19,493 bases of DNA from NCBI GenBank assembly GCA_946405485.1, contig CAMJHJ010000017.1, positions 1 through 19,493 on the forward strand, in the 5' to 3' direction. Origin of the DNA: an uncultured Bacteroidales bacterium (GTDB lineage: Bacteria > Bacteroidota > Bacteroidia > Bacteroidales > UBA932). Shown here in pieces: positions 8,058 to 17,700 of the stretch. The notes beneath the pieces were generated by a model. It was not told where the DNA came from and did no database searches. It saw only the letters and a program-made list of their open reading frames with translations. Position 1 is the first letter of the stretch. Every line of letters begins with the position of its first letter. A program made the position numbers and the translations under genes.

Positions 8058-9095
8058 TCAGAGGGCGGGATAGACGTGTTTCCAGATGAGGTCCATCAGT
8101 TTCTGACCCGCCGTATTGTAGGAAGTGACCACGATGACCGCATCCTTGTCCGGGATGACGATCACCCATTGGCCGAAGGCGCCGCTCATCCGGTAAGCCC
8201 CGTGCGTGCAGGTCCAGAACTGGTATCCATAACCCTGGTAGAAGTCGCTGGTGGGGATTGTCGCCTCCACTTCCGGCTTCAGGGTCCCGGGGACATACTG
8301 CTCGATCTGCTTGGCGGTCGCTTCTTCGATATAGGTGGCGTCCAGCAACTGCTTTCCTTTCCATTGCCCTTTCCGGAGAAGGAACTGTCCGGCCTTGGCC
8401 AGGGACTCGGGACTCAAAAAGAGACCCCAGCCGCCGAAGCAATAACCGTCCGCGCTCTTCTCCCAGTACCAGTCCTTGATGCCCAGGGGCTTGAAGAGTT
8501 TCCTGGCGAGGTACTGGTCCAGGCTCTGGCCGGTCAGGTCGCTGACGATGACGCCCAGCAGGTAGGTGTTGGTGCTGTTGTACTCATAGCGGCTGCCCGG
8601 GTCGAACTTGAAAGGCTGGGTGAAGAGCATCGCAACGACGTCTTTCATCCCGGCGCGCATTTCTCCGATATAGTCTTTGCCGAAGCCGGAGGCCATGATC
8701 GCGAGGTCGCGGACACTCACTTGAGCCAGACGCGGATCCGCCCCGGCCGGGACGGCTTCAGGGAAGAAGTCTACGACCTTGTCATCGAGGCTCAAAAGCC
8801 CGTCCTGGATGGCGAAACCCAGGGCCAGGGCCGTGAAAGACTTGCTGGCGCTCCACAGGACGTGTCGCTGCTTCATGGCATGGGCCGGATCGTGATATTC
8901 ATAGATCAGCTCTCCGCCTTTCAAGACCACCAGGGAATGCAGCTGGTCCGTGCTGCGGTTCAGCGCGATTTCCGAGGCGACTTTGTCAAATTCAGCGTCA
9001 TGGCGCCCATAGGCCGCACCCTTTTTCAGCCCCCCTGCGGACAGGGAGGCTGAAAGGGCGAATACGGCCAGAAGCAATGAGACGACTCTTCTCAT
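8058..9095 (-). CDS. Exported beta-lactamase-fold serine hydrolase (probable esterase)
   Basis: A 345-residue member of the class C beta-lactamase/esterase EstB/penicillin-binding-protein-like group. A signal peptide spans about residues 1-20 (hydrophobic core SLLLAVFALSASLSA), with no lipobox, so a periplasmic location is expected. The nucleophile motif SxxK is S82-A-S-K85 in WSASKSFTAL. The second motif is the Tyr of YNSTNTYLLG (Tyr172), written YNS rather than the common YSN. The third, Gly-containing motif is probably MSGAFGQW near residues 303-310. The length is typical. In this operon, with a glycosidase and an oxidoreductase, removal of ester groups (for example acetyl) from a glycan is more plausible than antibiotic or peptidoglycan hydrolysis, but this is inference. 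The gene starts 3 bases after the beta-helix lipoprotein stop and ends 4 bases before the GH109 start. Confidence 0.9.
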   Translation of the reverse strand: MRRVVSLLLAVFALSASLSAGGLKKGAAYGRHDAEFDKVASEIALNRSTDQLHSLVVLKGGELIYEYHDPAHAMKQRHVLWSASKSFTALALGFAIQDGLLSLDDKVVDFFPEAVPAGADPRLAQVSVRDLAIMASGFGKDYIGEMRAGMKDVVAMLFTQPFKFDPGSRYEYNSTNTYLLGVIVSDLTGQSLDQYLARKLFKPLGIKDWYWEKSADGYCFGGWGLFLSPESLAKAGQFLLRKGQWKGKQLLDATYIEEATAKQIEQYVPGTLKPEVEATIPTSDFYQGYGYQFWTCTHGAYRMSGAFGQWVIVIPDKDAVIVVTSYNTAGQKLMDLIWKHVYPAL

Positions 9096-9098
9096 GGG

Positions 9099-11756
9099 CT
9101 ACCAGGTCCTCCAGAGCTTGGTGTCATAGGTGGCACCAGCCCCGTTGGTCACCACGGACTTGTTGACCGGGAAGTAGAGCTTATCCACGTCGCAGGTCCC
9201 GAAGACGGTATTCTCGGTCGCATCTTCCTTGACGTTGTTGTCGGCAATCTTATACCAGGAGTCCTCTCCGCCCCATTGTGCGCCCCAATGCGTATTGGTC
9301 GTGAAGGGGGTGAAATGGAAGGTATTGCCACTGATGGAAGAATTGAACGCATTCGGATAAACCCAGTCGGGAGCCGGCGCAACATTACTCGCAGAATTAC
9401 CGGCAAGAGCAAAAATCTTAACCGGATAAATGCCCGAGTCCGTTCCTCCGGTATACGTCCCAAACAGGACATTGTCGTCAATCACCACAGACTTGGCATT
9501 ACTGGTGTTGAGAATGGCCCGGGGAGCGAAACCGTACATCGAGTTGTTCTTGAAGGTAAATTCGAGATTCTCATGGTTTCCGAAAGCCGAAGGATAAGCG
9601 GCGCTCAGGTTGGAGAACACGAAGCAGCGGAAAGTGACCGCCTTGGTGCCGGACATCCGATTGTAGAAAACCGTATTCGTAACGGAGAACTTCTTGTACA
9701 TCGGACACAGTTCAGGGGTCTTTGCCGCATTCTCGATGAAGTAGCAGGCACGGTCGCTGATATACGAATGGGCGATGATCGAATTGTCGATGATATAGCT
9801 GGTCACGGCCGCGGCTTCCTGGGCCTGGTCATAATAGAGGAAATGCGGGGAATCGATGGTACAGTCGATGATGTTCAGGCAGTTGTTCACCGTCGAACCG
9901 GCGTCATAGAACAAGCCGTGACTGCTATCGGTGCTGGACATCCTTATGTTCAACAGAGACATTCCACCTCCCTTAATCTGCCAGAACTTGCCTCTCATGT
10001 CGATGAAGGGCTGGCCCTTTCCGATCTTGTAGCGACCGACGATGGCAGTAGGACGGACACGGGTCAGCACGATACCGGCCGCGTTGTCACCGGTAATCGT
10101 GACGGAATTGTCAATGAACAGGATATCACATTTCCGCACGGTATCCTTGAACGCCTTGTAATCACCATCCTCAATCAGGCCGTATACGATGTCGTCGTCC
10201 TTGATGTTGTAGGTCTGGTTGCCGATGACGATGTCCTTACCGTCCATGAAATCCTGGTAATAGTCGCCTTCCACCGGCAAGGGCTGCGTATTGCCCGTGA
10301 ACAGGACGATGCGGGACACCAGGGCGTGGACGTGCTTGGCACATTCGCCGAACTTGATTGTCAGTCCCGTCATGTCGCCGCTCGTCACCGCTTCCGGACA
10401 AGGGATGTCGATGATACCGCCGGCGGTATAACCCTTGGAGGGATTGTAGTCCAGCATGGCGCAGTTGTCGTATGACGCGACGATATCCTCCCCATTGTAC
10501 ACCTCGAACGGGAAATCACGGGTCTCCGCGTACGAAATGGGAGCGAGGTACAGACGTACTTTCGTGATAGGATTGCCTTCCGCCACGGCCGGGATCTTGA
10601 TCGAAGCTCCCTGGCTCTCGGGGAAGCCCAGAGCGTTCGGAAGCGTACTTCCGCCGTCCATCTTGGCGGCCGTCCAGTTGTATGCCTTCATCTCCCAGTC
10701 GCGCGCCACGCCGTCCGTAGCCGTCAGGGAGACCGTCTTCTCGGTCGCAGCTGTGGTGATCGCCGCCGCATCAGGCATTCCGTTGTTGAAGAAGTCCTGG
10801 CTGATGGCAGGAACGCTCGTATAACCGTCTCCCTTGATGTTGAAGGTCAGTTTGTGGAGCTTGTCCGCCTCGAAGGCGCACTCATTGATGGTGGCAGAGC
10901 GCGTGTAGCAGGCGTTGGCCGTGAACACGGTGACGGTCACCTTGCTGTTCGCCGGAAGGGTACCTGGCAGAACGCTGAACCAGACCGGCCAGCAGCCACC
11001 CTCCTCAACGAGACCCTCCTTATAGACGGCGCTCAGGTCATTCGACCGCGTGTAGGCCATCTGGATCGCATCGTAGGTGAAGTTGTCCGGCTCCGCGCCG
11101 ATGTTGTAGAAGGCGACGCCGGCCAGCAGGTTGCCGAACGCTGACGACGCCTTCTTGCTCACGGCAAAGGTCGCGGCATAGATCTTCTCGCCGGCATCCA
11201 GACCGGTGATTTCAAGCTTGAAGGGTGCCGTGAGGCGCTTGAAGGCATCAATCGTCGCGGTCTTTGCACCGGCGGCGTCGATGGTGAACGGCTTGGCCAC
11301 CAGGACATCCGTCTGCGGGTCGAAGGTGTTCTGGCCCGGGAACTGGATACTAGGGAAGGTGATCATCATCCGTTGGTTGGTGTTAATCTTCGCCCGTGAC
11401 ATCCAATAGCTGTAGGGCACAATGGCATACCAGGTCTTGTCCAGACCCTCCTCCGGGGCCGTGAAGCTATAGCTGCCACCACCCTGGGGAGAAGCGACGA
11501 TGCCGAAGGAATTGTTACCAACGAGCAGGGAGCCGTTGTCATAGAACAGGGCGATCTTCTCGTCTTTGGTCATTTTGACACCCTCGCCGGGCGTGTAGGC
11601 CGAACGGGTGGATACCCACGCCTCGTCAGAGACGGTCAAGGAAACGCGCGCTCCGTTCTCGGGGAGAACGACCGCACCTTCATCAAGTTCTTTTACGCAG
11701 GAAACGCCGGTCAGACAGAGAGCAGCGATCGCGAAGAATGCAAAAATCTTTTTCAT
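9099..11756 (-). CDS. Fimbrillin-like / beta-helix surface lipoprotein (first of three)
   Basis: An 885-residue lipoprotein with a signal peptide ending TGVSC (Cys20), then an acidic KELDE. Residues about 35-310 look like a fimbrillin-like domain. Residues about 335-490 form a beta-sandwich-like module (IKIPAVAEGNPITKVRLYL, ITIKFGEC-type strands) that may bind carbohydrate. Residues about 499-885 are a right-handed beta-helix with coils such as FWQIKGGGMSLLNIRMSS, LNIIDCTIDS and LEFTFKNNSMYG. The motif GKDIVIGNQTYN (506-517) and the last residues GAGATYDTKLWRTW are nearly the same as in the lipoprotein at 290-2299. It is preceded by the small acidic protein at 11769-11909, 12 bases away with a purine-rich AGGAAGAG spacer. 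Its position after the SusC/SusD and DUF5017-like genes suggests a surface glycan-binding protein. No catalytic motif was recognised. Confidence 0.87.
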   Translation of the reverse strand: MKKIFAFFAIAALCLTGVSCVKELDEGAVVLPENGARVSLTVSDEAWVSTRSAYTPGEGVKMTKDEKIALFYDNGSLLVGNNSFGIVASPQGGGSYSFTAPEEGLDKTWYAIVPYSYWMSRAKINTNQRMMITFPSIQFPGQNTFDPQTDVLVAKPFTIDAAGAKTATIDAFKRLTAPFKLEITGLDAGEKIYAATFAVSKKASSAFGNLLAGVAFYNIGAEPDNFTYDAIQMAYTRSNDLSAVYKEGLVEEGGCWPVWFSVLPGTLPANSKVTVTVFTANACYTRSATINECAFEADKLHKLTFNIKGDGYTSVPAISQDFFNNGMPDAAAITTAATEKTVSLTATDGVARDWEMKAYNWTAAKMDGGSTLPNALGFPESQGASIKIPAVAEGNPITKVRLYLAPISYAETRDFPFEVYNGEDIVASYDNCAMLDYNPSKGYTAGGIIDIPCPEAVTSGDMTGLTIKFGECAKHVHALVSRIVLFTGNTQPLPVEGDYYQDFMDGKDIVIGNQTYNIKDDDIVYGLIEDGDYKAFKDTVRKCDILFIDNSVTITGDNAAGIVLTRVRPTAIVGRYKIGKGQPFIDMRGKFWQIKGGGMSLLNIRMSSTDSSHGLFYDAGSTVNNCLNIIDCTIDSPHFLYYDQAQEAAAVTSYIIDNSIIAHSYISDRACYFIENAAKTPELCPMYKKFSVTNTVFYNRMSGTKAVTFRCFVFSNLSAAYPSAFGNHENLEFTFKNNSMYGFAPRAILNTSNAKSVVIDDNVLFGTYTGGTDSGIYPVKIFALAGNSASNVAPAPDWVYPNAFNSSISGNTFHFTPFTTNTHWGAQWGGEDSWYKIADNNVKEDATENTVFGTCDVDKLYFPVNKSVVTNGAGATYDTKLWRTW

Positions 11757-11768
11757 GGCTCTCTTCCT

Positions 11769-11909
11769 TTAAAGCGTTCCAAAATCACTGAAATCCCCAT
11801 CGGGGATGTTTCCGTCCGTCCAGGACGCACAGAGGATGGAATCGGTCTCCATCTCTTCGATCAAAAGATCGGGGGCCTCATAGGGCACCCTTGCCGTTTT
11901 TGTAATCAT
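11769..11909 (-). CDS. Small acidic protein A, 46 residues, function unknown
   Basis: A short gene between the DUF5017-like lipoprotein (46 bases upstream) and the first beta-helix lipoprotein (12 bases downstream). The protein starts MITKTARVPYEAPDLL, continues with an acidic stretch to SILCASW (single Cys at residue 27), and ends in an Asp-rich tail (GDFSDFGTL). It has no signal peptide or membrane segment. The arrangement YEAP, then LC(A/Q)S about fifteen residues later, then an acidic tail matches the 50-residue protein at 2308-2460, which also sits directly before a beta-helix lipoprotein. Codon use is like that of the neighbours. The ribosome site is weak (AAGG just before the ATG), common in Bacteroidetes. 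The shared pattern and position are the main reasons to believe that it is made. No function can be given; a leader or precursor peptide, or a partner of the downstream lipoprotein, are possibilities. Confidence 0.72.
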   Translation of the reverse strand: MITKTARVPYEAPDLLIEEMETDSILCASWTDGNIPDGDFSDFGTL

Positions 11910-11955
11910 AGGCCTTGATTTGATAGTTGATAGTGATTATCCATATATGGTGTTT

Positions 11956-12999
11956 TCAGTCTTTGTCTTTGATCGTGAATTCCAGGGACTTGCTGGTCCG
12001 GGTCATCCCGAGGTGGCTGGCATTGGTCGCCTCGAAGGTCACGGTGTAGGTGCCCGGCTGGTTGTAGATATACGTGTAATTCGTTTTGTGCTCCATCAGG
12101 TTCTTGATGTTGAAACCCGTATCGGGATTGACACCGTTGAGGGATACGGGAGAGGTGAAGGCGGCGATTTCACACTCATAGACGTCACCCGTGTTGCCGG
12201 CAAAGCAACCACCCTGGAAGACGATTTCAGATTTCTGCGCGAAATCATAGAGGAAACCTCCGGTATAGACACTCCACGTCGTCACCGCATACGGATCGAT
12301 GACCCTGGGGTTGACGGCCATGAAGAAATGTTTCCAATCCAGGGTCCTGAAATTGTACTTCTGGGTCGGCGTGTCTTTCATCTCAACATAGATGTCTCCC
12401 GCCATGAAGATTTTCTTCCGGAGGGTAAGGTTTCTGGATATGGGATGGAACCAGATGAAGAAACTCAGGTTGGTCACCTCCTCCGGCTCGATGACGAATT
12501 CCTTTTCCGCCCAATACATCTGGCGGCTGGGAGAATCATTGAACTGGGCATTCGGGATGGTATCGATCAGTTTCCAGTCCTTCAGGCCTTCCGCAAGGAT
12601 TTTCCGGGTATAGAGAGAATCCGACTGAAAATCGGTACCGGTGACGACACCGTCGTATGTATTGGACTTGTACAGGGACAGGGCCGCACCGGGAGCGCCG
12701 ATATAGCTGTACTGCACCAGGACATTCATGACCAGACGGGCGGAAATGACATCCTCGACCGGTACTTCATAACGGTCCTTGAAGCGGAACTGGTGACCGA
12801 CTTCCCCGCTGAAGAAGGTGATGTTCTCAGCATTGCCCGTGAAATTGAAACGTATGGGGCTGCCCACCTCGTACACGTTGGACGGGTCCAGGGCCGCGTC
12901 GAACACGACGGGCGCGCTGATGTCACTCTGGTCGCAGCCGGCCAGGAGAAGCACGGCGGCGCAAAAGGCCGCAACGGCCGGGAAAAACGCCTTTACCAT
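11956..12999 (-). CDS. DUF5017/PKD-like surface glycan-binding lipoprotein
   Basis: A 347-residue lipoprotein with lipobox LLAGC (Cys22) followed by DQSD. Residues about 45-80 hold IRFNFTGNAENITFFSGEVGHQF, which resembles the start of DUF5017 proteins encoded beside susC/susD. The C-terminal part contains YIYNQPGTYTVTFEATN, a strand pattern typical of PKD-like immunoglobulin folds, and ends in LEFTIKDKD. No catalytic residues are seen. Its start lies 7 bases inside the end of the susD gene, so the two are translationally linked, and this is the usual place of a surface glycan-binding protein (SusE/F-like) in such loci. A 46-base AT-rich spacer separates it from the next gene. DUF5017 assignment is from pattern memory, while the location and lipoprotein nature are clear. 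Confidence 0.85.
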   Translation of the reverse strand: MVKAFFPAVAAFCAAVLLLAGCDQSDISAPVVFDAALDPSNVYEVGSPIRFNFTGNAENITFFSGEVGHQFRFKDRYEVPVEDVISARLVMNVLVQYSYIGAPGAALSLYKSNTYDGVVTGTDFQSDSLYTRKILAEGLKDWKLIDTIPNAQFNDSPSRQMYWAEKEFVIEPEEVTNLSFFIWFHPISRNLTLRKKIFMAGDIYVEMKDTPTQKYNFRTLDWKHFFMAVNPRVIDPYAVTTWSVYTGGFLYDFAQKSEIVFQGGCFAGNTGDVYECEIAAFTSPVSLNGVNPDTGFNIKNLMEHKTNYTYIYNQPGTYTVTFEATNASHLGMTRTSKSLEFTIKDKD

Positions 13000-14744
13000 A
13001 GCTTGTTCTGTTTTAATTCGGTGTTGACACCCAGTTCAATGTTGGGGATGGGGAAGAGGATGTGCCGCTCCTTGACATTGGCGGGAATGTGGGCCGCGTA
13101 GGTGGATGCGGTCGTCACGCCGGCGCAGCGGACATCGGTGAAATAAGCGTTGTAGGTCGTCCGCATCACGCCGGCGAAGTTGCCCCAGCGAATCAGGTCG
13201 AAGCGGCGGATGCCGGCCTCGCCCACCAGTTCGCGGGCCCGCTCGTTGCGGACCAGCTGACGGAATGCGGCCTGGTCATACTCCGCGAAATCGCGTGTCT
13301 TGACCTTCGCGCGGTCACGGATCAGTTTCACGCAATCGTATGCCTCCTGGCTGGGCGTGCCGTTGTACTCGTTGTCCGCCTCGGCGAACATCAGGAGGAC
13401 GTCCGGGTAGCGCAGCAGGGGCATGTTGACGCAGGTGCGGGTGCTCTTGAAGGTCTTCTGTCCCTCCCATTCCACATAACGGCGATACTTGCAGAGATAG
13501 CGGTTGCCGGCGTGGTAGGTAAAATCGGACAGGGAACTGTTGGGCACGGAACCACCGTAAGGGCATTTTTCCTTGCCGGATATGATGAGATGGATATCGG
13601 AAGGATCCCCGTCGAACGGATAGAGCTGGACAGCGTTGGCCGAGTATTGCCCGCCATAATGATAGGGCGGCATGTTCCAGATCTGGCGCTCATCGGTCTG
13701 ACGGTCCAGGTTGTATTCGTCGGAGGTGCGGTCGTCATTCATATACAGGTCCCAGAGTTTGATGGAACCCAGATACCAGGCGTTGGCGTAATTGACCACC
13801 CAGTTCGAGAAGTCGGAATTGTTGTTCTCGATCGCCAGGATGCCGATGAGGTTGCCCCACTGGCCGTTGGACCAGTCGCTTGCCGAAATCTGGTCGCCTT
13901 TGAACTCGACTTCCCACATCGACTCGTAGTAGTCGGTATCGTATTCGTCACAGACCAGACGCTTATAGATATCCACGACATCGGGGTTCAGCCGGTGCTT
14001 GCGGCTGTCGATGACGGTCTTGCAAAGGTCACGGGCCTTGCCGATATACTCGTGCTTGACATTATCCGGGCAGTCGACGGTATCGCCGGCCATGAAGAGG
14101 TAGAAGCGGGCGAGGATGGCGCGGGCGGTATTGGCAACCACCTTGGAGGGCGCTCCGTCCAGGCTTTCGCTCAACAGGGGAAGAACGGCCTCGATCTCGT
14201 CCACGCACCATTTCATCACCTCGTATTGCGGCGTCGCAGGGCAGGATGCCCCTTCGTAGGTGACCACCGGATCCTTGTGCAGGGGCACGTCGCCCCAGGT
14301 TTGGGCAAGGATGAAGTGGTAATAGGCCCGCAGAAATTTCGCCTGGGCAATGAACTCTCCGGTCGGGTCGAGCTCTTCGGCGCGGGGCGCGATGGCGGCG
14401 ATGAATTCGTTGGCGTTCTTAACGCCCGCGTAGATGCGCGTCCATGCAAGATAGATGTTATTGGTCGTGGCGTCGTGGTTGAACCAGCACTCCTTGTTGG
14501 AGTCGGACTCCGCCCGACACCACAGCAGGTCGTCGGTCATCACCATATACAGACCGTAAATGCGACCATAGAAGGCATCGCCGCTCATCGCGCCATAGAT
14601 GGCGTTCAAGCCGTACTGGACGTCCTTGTCACTCTGGTAAAAGTTGGTGCTGGTGATGACAGTGGGTTCCTGATCCAGGAATTCGCTGCAAGAGGCCGCC
14701 AGGAGCAGGAAGCCAAAGGATAGTATGCCGAATATCTTTTTCAT
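12993..14744 (-). CDS. susD: SusD/RagB family outer-membrane lipoprotein
   Basis: A 583-residue SusD-like protein, which acts at the cell surface as the lid of the SusC channel and captures glycan. The signal peptide ends LLLAASC (Cys19), followed by SEFLDQEPT, the usual N-terminus of the family. The N-terminal helices include NFYQSDKDVQYGLNAIYG. The C-terminal part has the signature RNERARELVGEAGIRRFDLIRW, close to the family consensus, and ends before the stop with LGVNTELKQNKLW. The length is normal. The gene starts 12 bases after the susC stop with AGGA before the ATG, and overlaps the next gene by 7 bases. The ligand is unknown; the symbol indicates the family, not a starch specificity. 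Confidence 0.97.
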   Translation of the reverse strand: MKKIFGILSFGFLLLAASCSEFLDQEPTVITSTNFYQSDKDVQYGLNAIYGAMSGDAFYGRIYGLYMVMTDDLLWCRAESDSNKECWFNHDATTNNIYLAWTRIYAGVKNANEFIAAIAPRAEELDPTGEFIAQAKFLRAYYHFILAQTWGDVPLHKDPVVTYEGASCPATPQYEVMKWCVDEIEAVLPLLSESLDGAPSKVVANTARAILARFYLFMAGDTVDCPDNVKHEYIGKARDLCKTVIDSRKHRLNPDVVDIYKRLVCDEYDTDYYESMWEVEFKGDQISASDWSNGQWGNLIGILAIENNNSDFSNWVVNYANAWYLGSIKLWDLYMNDDRTSDEYNLDRQTDERQIWNMPPYHYGGQYSANAVQLYPFDGDPSDIHLIISGKEKCPYGGSVPNSSLSDFTYHAGNRYLCKYRRYVEWEGQKTFKSTRTCVNMPLLRYPDVLLMFAEADNEYNGTPSQEAYDCVKLIRDRAKVKTRDFAEYDQAAFRQLVRNERARELVGEAGIRRFDLIRWGNFAGVMRTTYNAYFTDVRCAGVTTASTYAAHIPANVKERHILFPIPNIELGVNTELKQNKLW

Positions 14745-14756
14745 GATCCTGCCTGT

Positions 14757-17700
14757 TTAGAATTTGAGATTGATACCGGCCGTAAAACTCCGGGCCCTGG
14801 GATAGGGTGACCAGTCGAAGCCGGGCGTGAGGACGGTCGGACGGGTGGAGACCTCGGGATCGTTGCCCGAGTAGTTCGTCAAAGTCCAGAGGTTCTCTCC
14901 GGAGACGTAGATACGGGCGTCGCGGATGCGGAGTCTGGAGAGCCATTTCGTCGGGACGTTGTAGCCCAGCGAGCAGGTCTTCAGGCGCAGGTAGGAGCCG
15001 TCTTCGATCACCCGGGAGGAGAAATTGTCGATGGCCTCGGCGTAGGCGACGGGGATGTCGGAAGTGGTGTTCGTAGCCGAGTAGCGATCCTCAACCGTAA
15101 TGAACTGATTGAGGTTGGTGCGGCGCGGATTCTCGAAGACCAGGCGGTTAGCATTGAGGAGGTGGTTGCCGTAGCTCCACTGGAAGAAGAAGTTCAGGTC
15201 GAAATCCCAGATCCGGAAGACGCTGGAGAAGCCGCCCGTCGCCAGGGGCTGCCCGCAGCCGATGACGGTGCGGTCGCTGTCGTCGATGATGCCGTCCCCG
15301 TTGATGTCCTTGTACTTGGGATAGCCGGCCTGCGTCTTTTCCTTGCCGACGGTTTCCACGTATGCGACGCCCCGCTTGAGGCCGGTCTCATCGAAGTCAT
15401 CCGGCTTGTAGGTACCCTCATACAGGTATCCGTACATCATGCCGGCCGGTTTGCCGATCTGGGTGACGTATGCATATTGGCCGCTGAACTGCCCGTCGAA
15501 ACTCACCTGGGACATCAATACGTCCTGGGAGCCGGAGAGGGCGACCACAGTGTTGCGGTTGAAAGCGACGTTGGCGTTGAGGTCCCATTCGAAATGGCGT
15601 TTCCGGAAGGGAACCAGGTCCACGGTGAGCTCCAGGCCGCGGTTGCGCAGCGATCCGATATTGATCATCGCCTGCGTGTAGCCGCTGGAGGCGGGCAGGG
15701 TCGCGTTGAGCAAGAGGTCACGGGTGTATTTGAGGTACACGTCGGCCGTCAGCTTGATCCGGCTGTCCAGGAAGGCCAGGTCGAGACCAAGGTCGGTCTG
15801 CTCGGTCGTCTCCCATTTCAACTTGGGGTTCTCCATGTTGGACTGGTAGTAGCCAGGGACGATCTGGCCGCCGGAGACATAATCGAAGGTCTGGGTCGAA
15901 CCGGGCGAGGTCTGCATGATGGCGTAGAAGTCGTACGGAGTATTGGTCCGGTTGTTCCCGGTAAAGCCCCAGGATGCGCGAATCTTACCGTTGCTGAGCC
16001 ACTTGAGATTCTTCAGCCAGGGTTCCCGGTTGAAGTTCCAGGCCACGGAGGCCGAAGGGAAATAGCCCCAGCGGTTCTCCACGGGGAACTTGGACGAGCC
16101 GTCGGCGCGGAACGAGGCCGTCAGGTAATAGCGGAAGTCGTAGGAATAATTGAACCGCGCCAGATAGGACATCAGGGTCCAGTCCCGTTCCCAGGGGACG
16201 ACGGTCTGGTAGACGCCGGTGTGGAGGCCGTTCAGCCCAAGGGACTCGTTGGTCATCTGGTAGGCCACCGTACCGTTGTATTTATAATTGTCTCCCTGGA
16301 AGGTGATACCGCCCAGGAGGTTGATGCGGTGCTTGTCCGCAAGCGTCTTGTCCCAGGTCAGGGTGTTCTCGTTGAGCCAGTTGCGACGTTCGTACCAGTA
16401 GATGGCGCCGTTGACGCCGCGGCCGGTCAGGGAGTAGGGGTTGCCGGTCGTGGTCGCACTGCCGTTGAACTCCTCGTTTTTCATCGTATACTCCAGATAG
16501 CCGCCGGAGATGCGTAGCTTCAGGCCGTCGGTGAAGGCGAAGGTGAAGGCTCCGTTGGCGGAGAAGTTGCTCTCCAGGCGCTTGCGGTACTCGTTCTCGA
16601 TGGACTTGAGGGGGTTGAAGCGGGAGTCGAGGACCTTGCCGTCCTCGATGTCCAGCATCGCGTCGATGATCTCATCCACGTCGCGCCCATAGAGGAGGGG
16701 CTTGGTCGGGCGGTAGCCCCAGACAGAATAGAAGAAATAGGACGAACCGTTGGTCGGTGACAAGCCGTTCTTGACGGAACGGGCGTAGTTGACACGCAGG
16801 TCGAGCTGGCCCCGCTTGCCGACCTCCTGGATGAGGGAAACCTTGCCCTGATAGCGCTGGAAGTCGGAATTCTTGATGATACCCTGCTGATCGAGGGTGG
16901 AGAGGTTGACGTTGTAGCGCGTCCCGGTCTTGCGGCTGCCGCCGGACACGGAGACGTTGTAGTTCTGGGTGAGGGCGGTCCGGTACACCAGGTCCTGCCA
17001 GTCGATGCTCGGGGCGTCGCGGTAGTCTTCGACCGTATAGATGTCGGGCTTGGGGATGCCGTCCGGGCCGTAGGCGTAGGTGTACATGTGGGTCGTGCCG
17101 CGGACCTTGTAGATCTCGTCCTGCAGGCGGACGAACTCGTAGGCGCCCATCAGTTCCATCGTATTCGTCACCTTGCCGGCGGTCAGGGAGGCCGTCAGGT
17201 TGACGACGGGCACACCCTCGCTGCCGCTCTTGGTCGTGATGACGATGACGCCGTTGGCGCCGCGCGCACCGTAGATGGCGGTCGCGGAGGCATCCTTGAG
17301 GATGTCGATGCTCTCGATGTCGGCCGGGTTGATGGTGGTCGCGTTGGAGGTCTCGGAGGGGAATCCGTCGATGACGTAGAGAGGCTCGTTGCTCTGGGTG
17401 ATGGAGTTGTTGCCGCGGATGGTGATGGTGGCGGTTGAGCCGACCTCGCCGTCGCTGCTGCTGACCACGACGCCGGCGACGCGGCCCGAGATGGCGTTGT
17501 CGAAGGACGTGACCGGCGCCTTCATGATCTCGTCCATGTCCACCTTCGCGACGGAACCGGTCAGGTCACGCTTGGAGAGAGTGCCGTAACCGACACTGAC
17601 GACTTCGGCGGCCTCAAGCGCTTCGCGGTCTTCCTGCATTGTGATGTCCACGGTGCTTTCGGAAGTGACCTTCTTCCGGGCGTCGAGGTAGCCCAAGGAG

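Noticed and set aside
8058..9095. Antibiotic-resistance beta-lactamase
   Set aside because: The SxxK fold is shared with esterases and peptidases; the operon context and the YNS motif do not support a resistance role.
13062..14723. A 553-codon plus-strand frame antisense to the SusD gene, and similar long plus-strand frames at 5132-6622 and 15162-16517
   Set aside because: They lie fully opposite clear family genes, have no family motifs, and arise because GC-rich codon use leaves few stops on the opposite strand.
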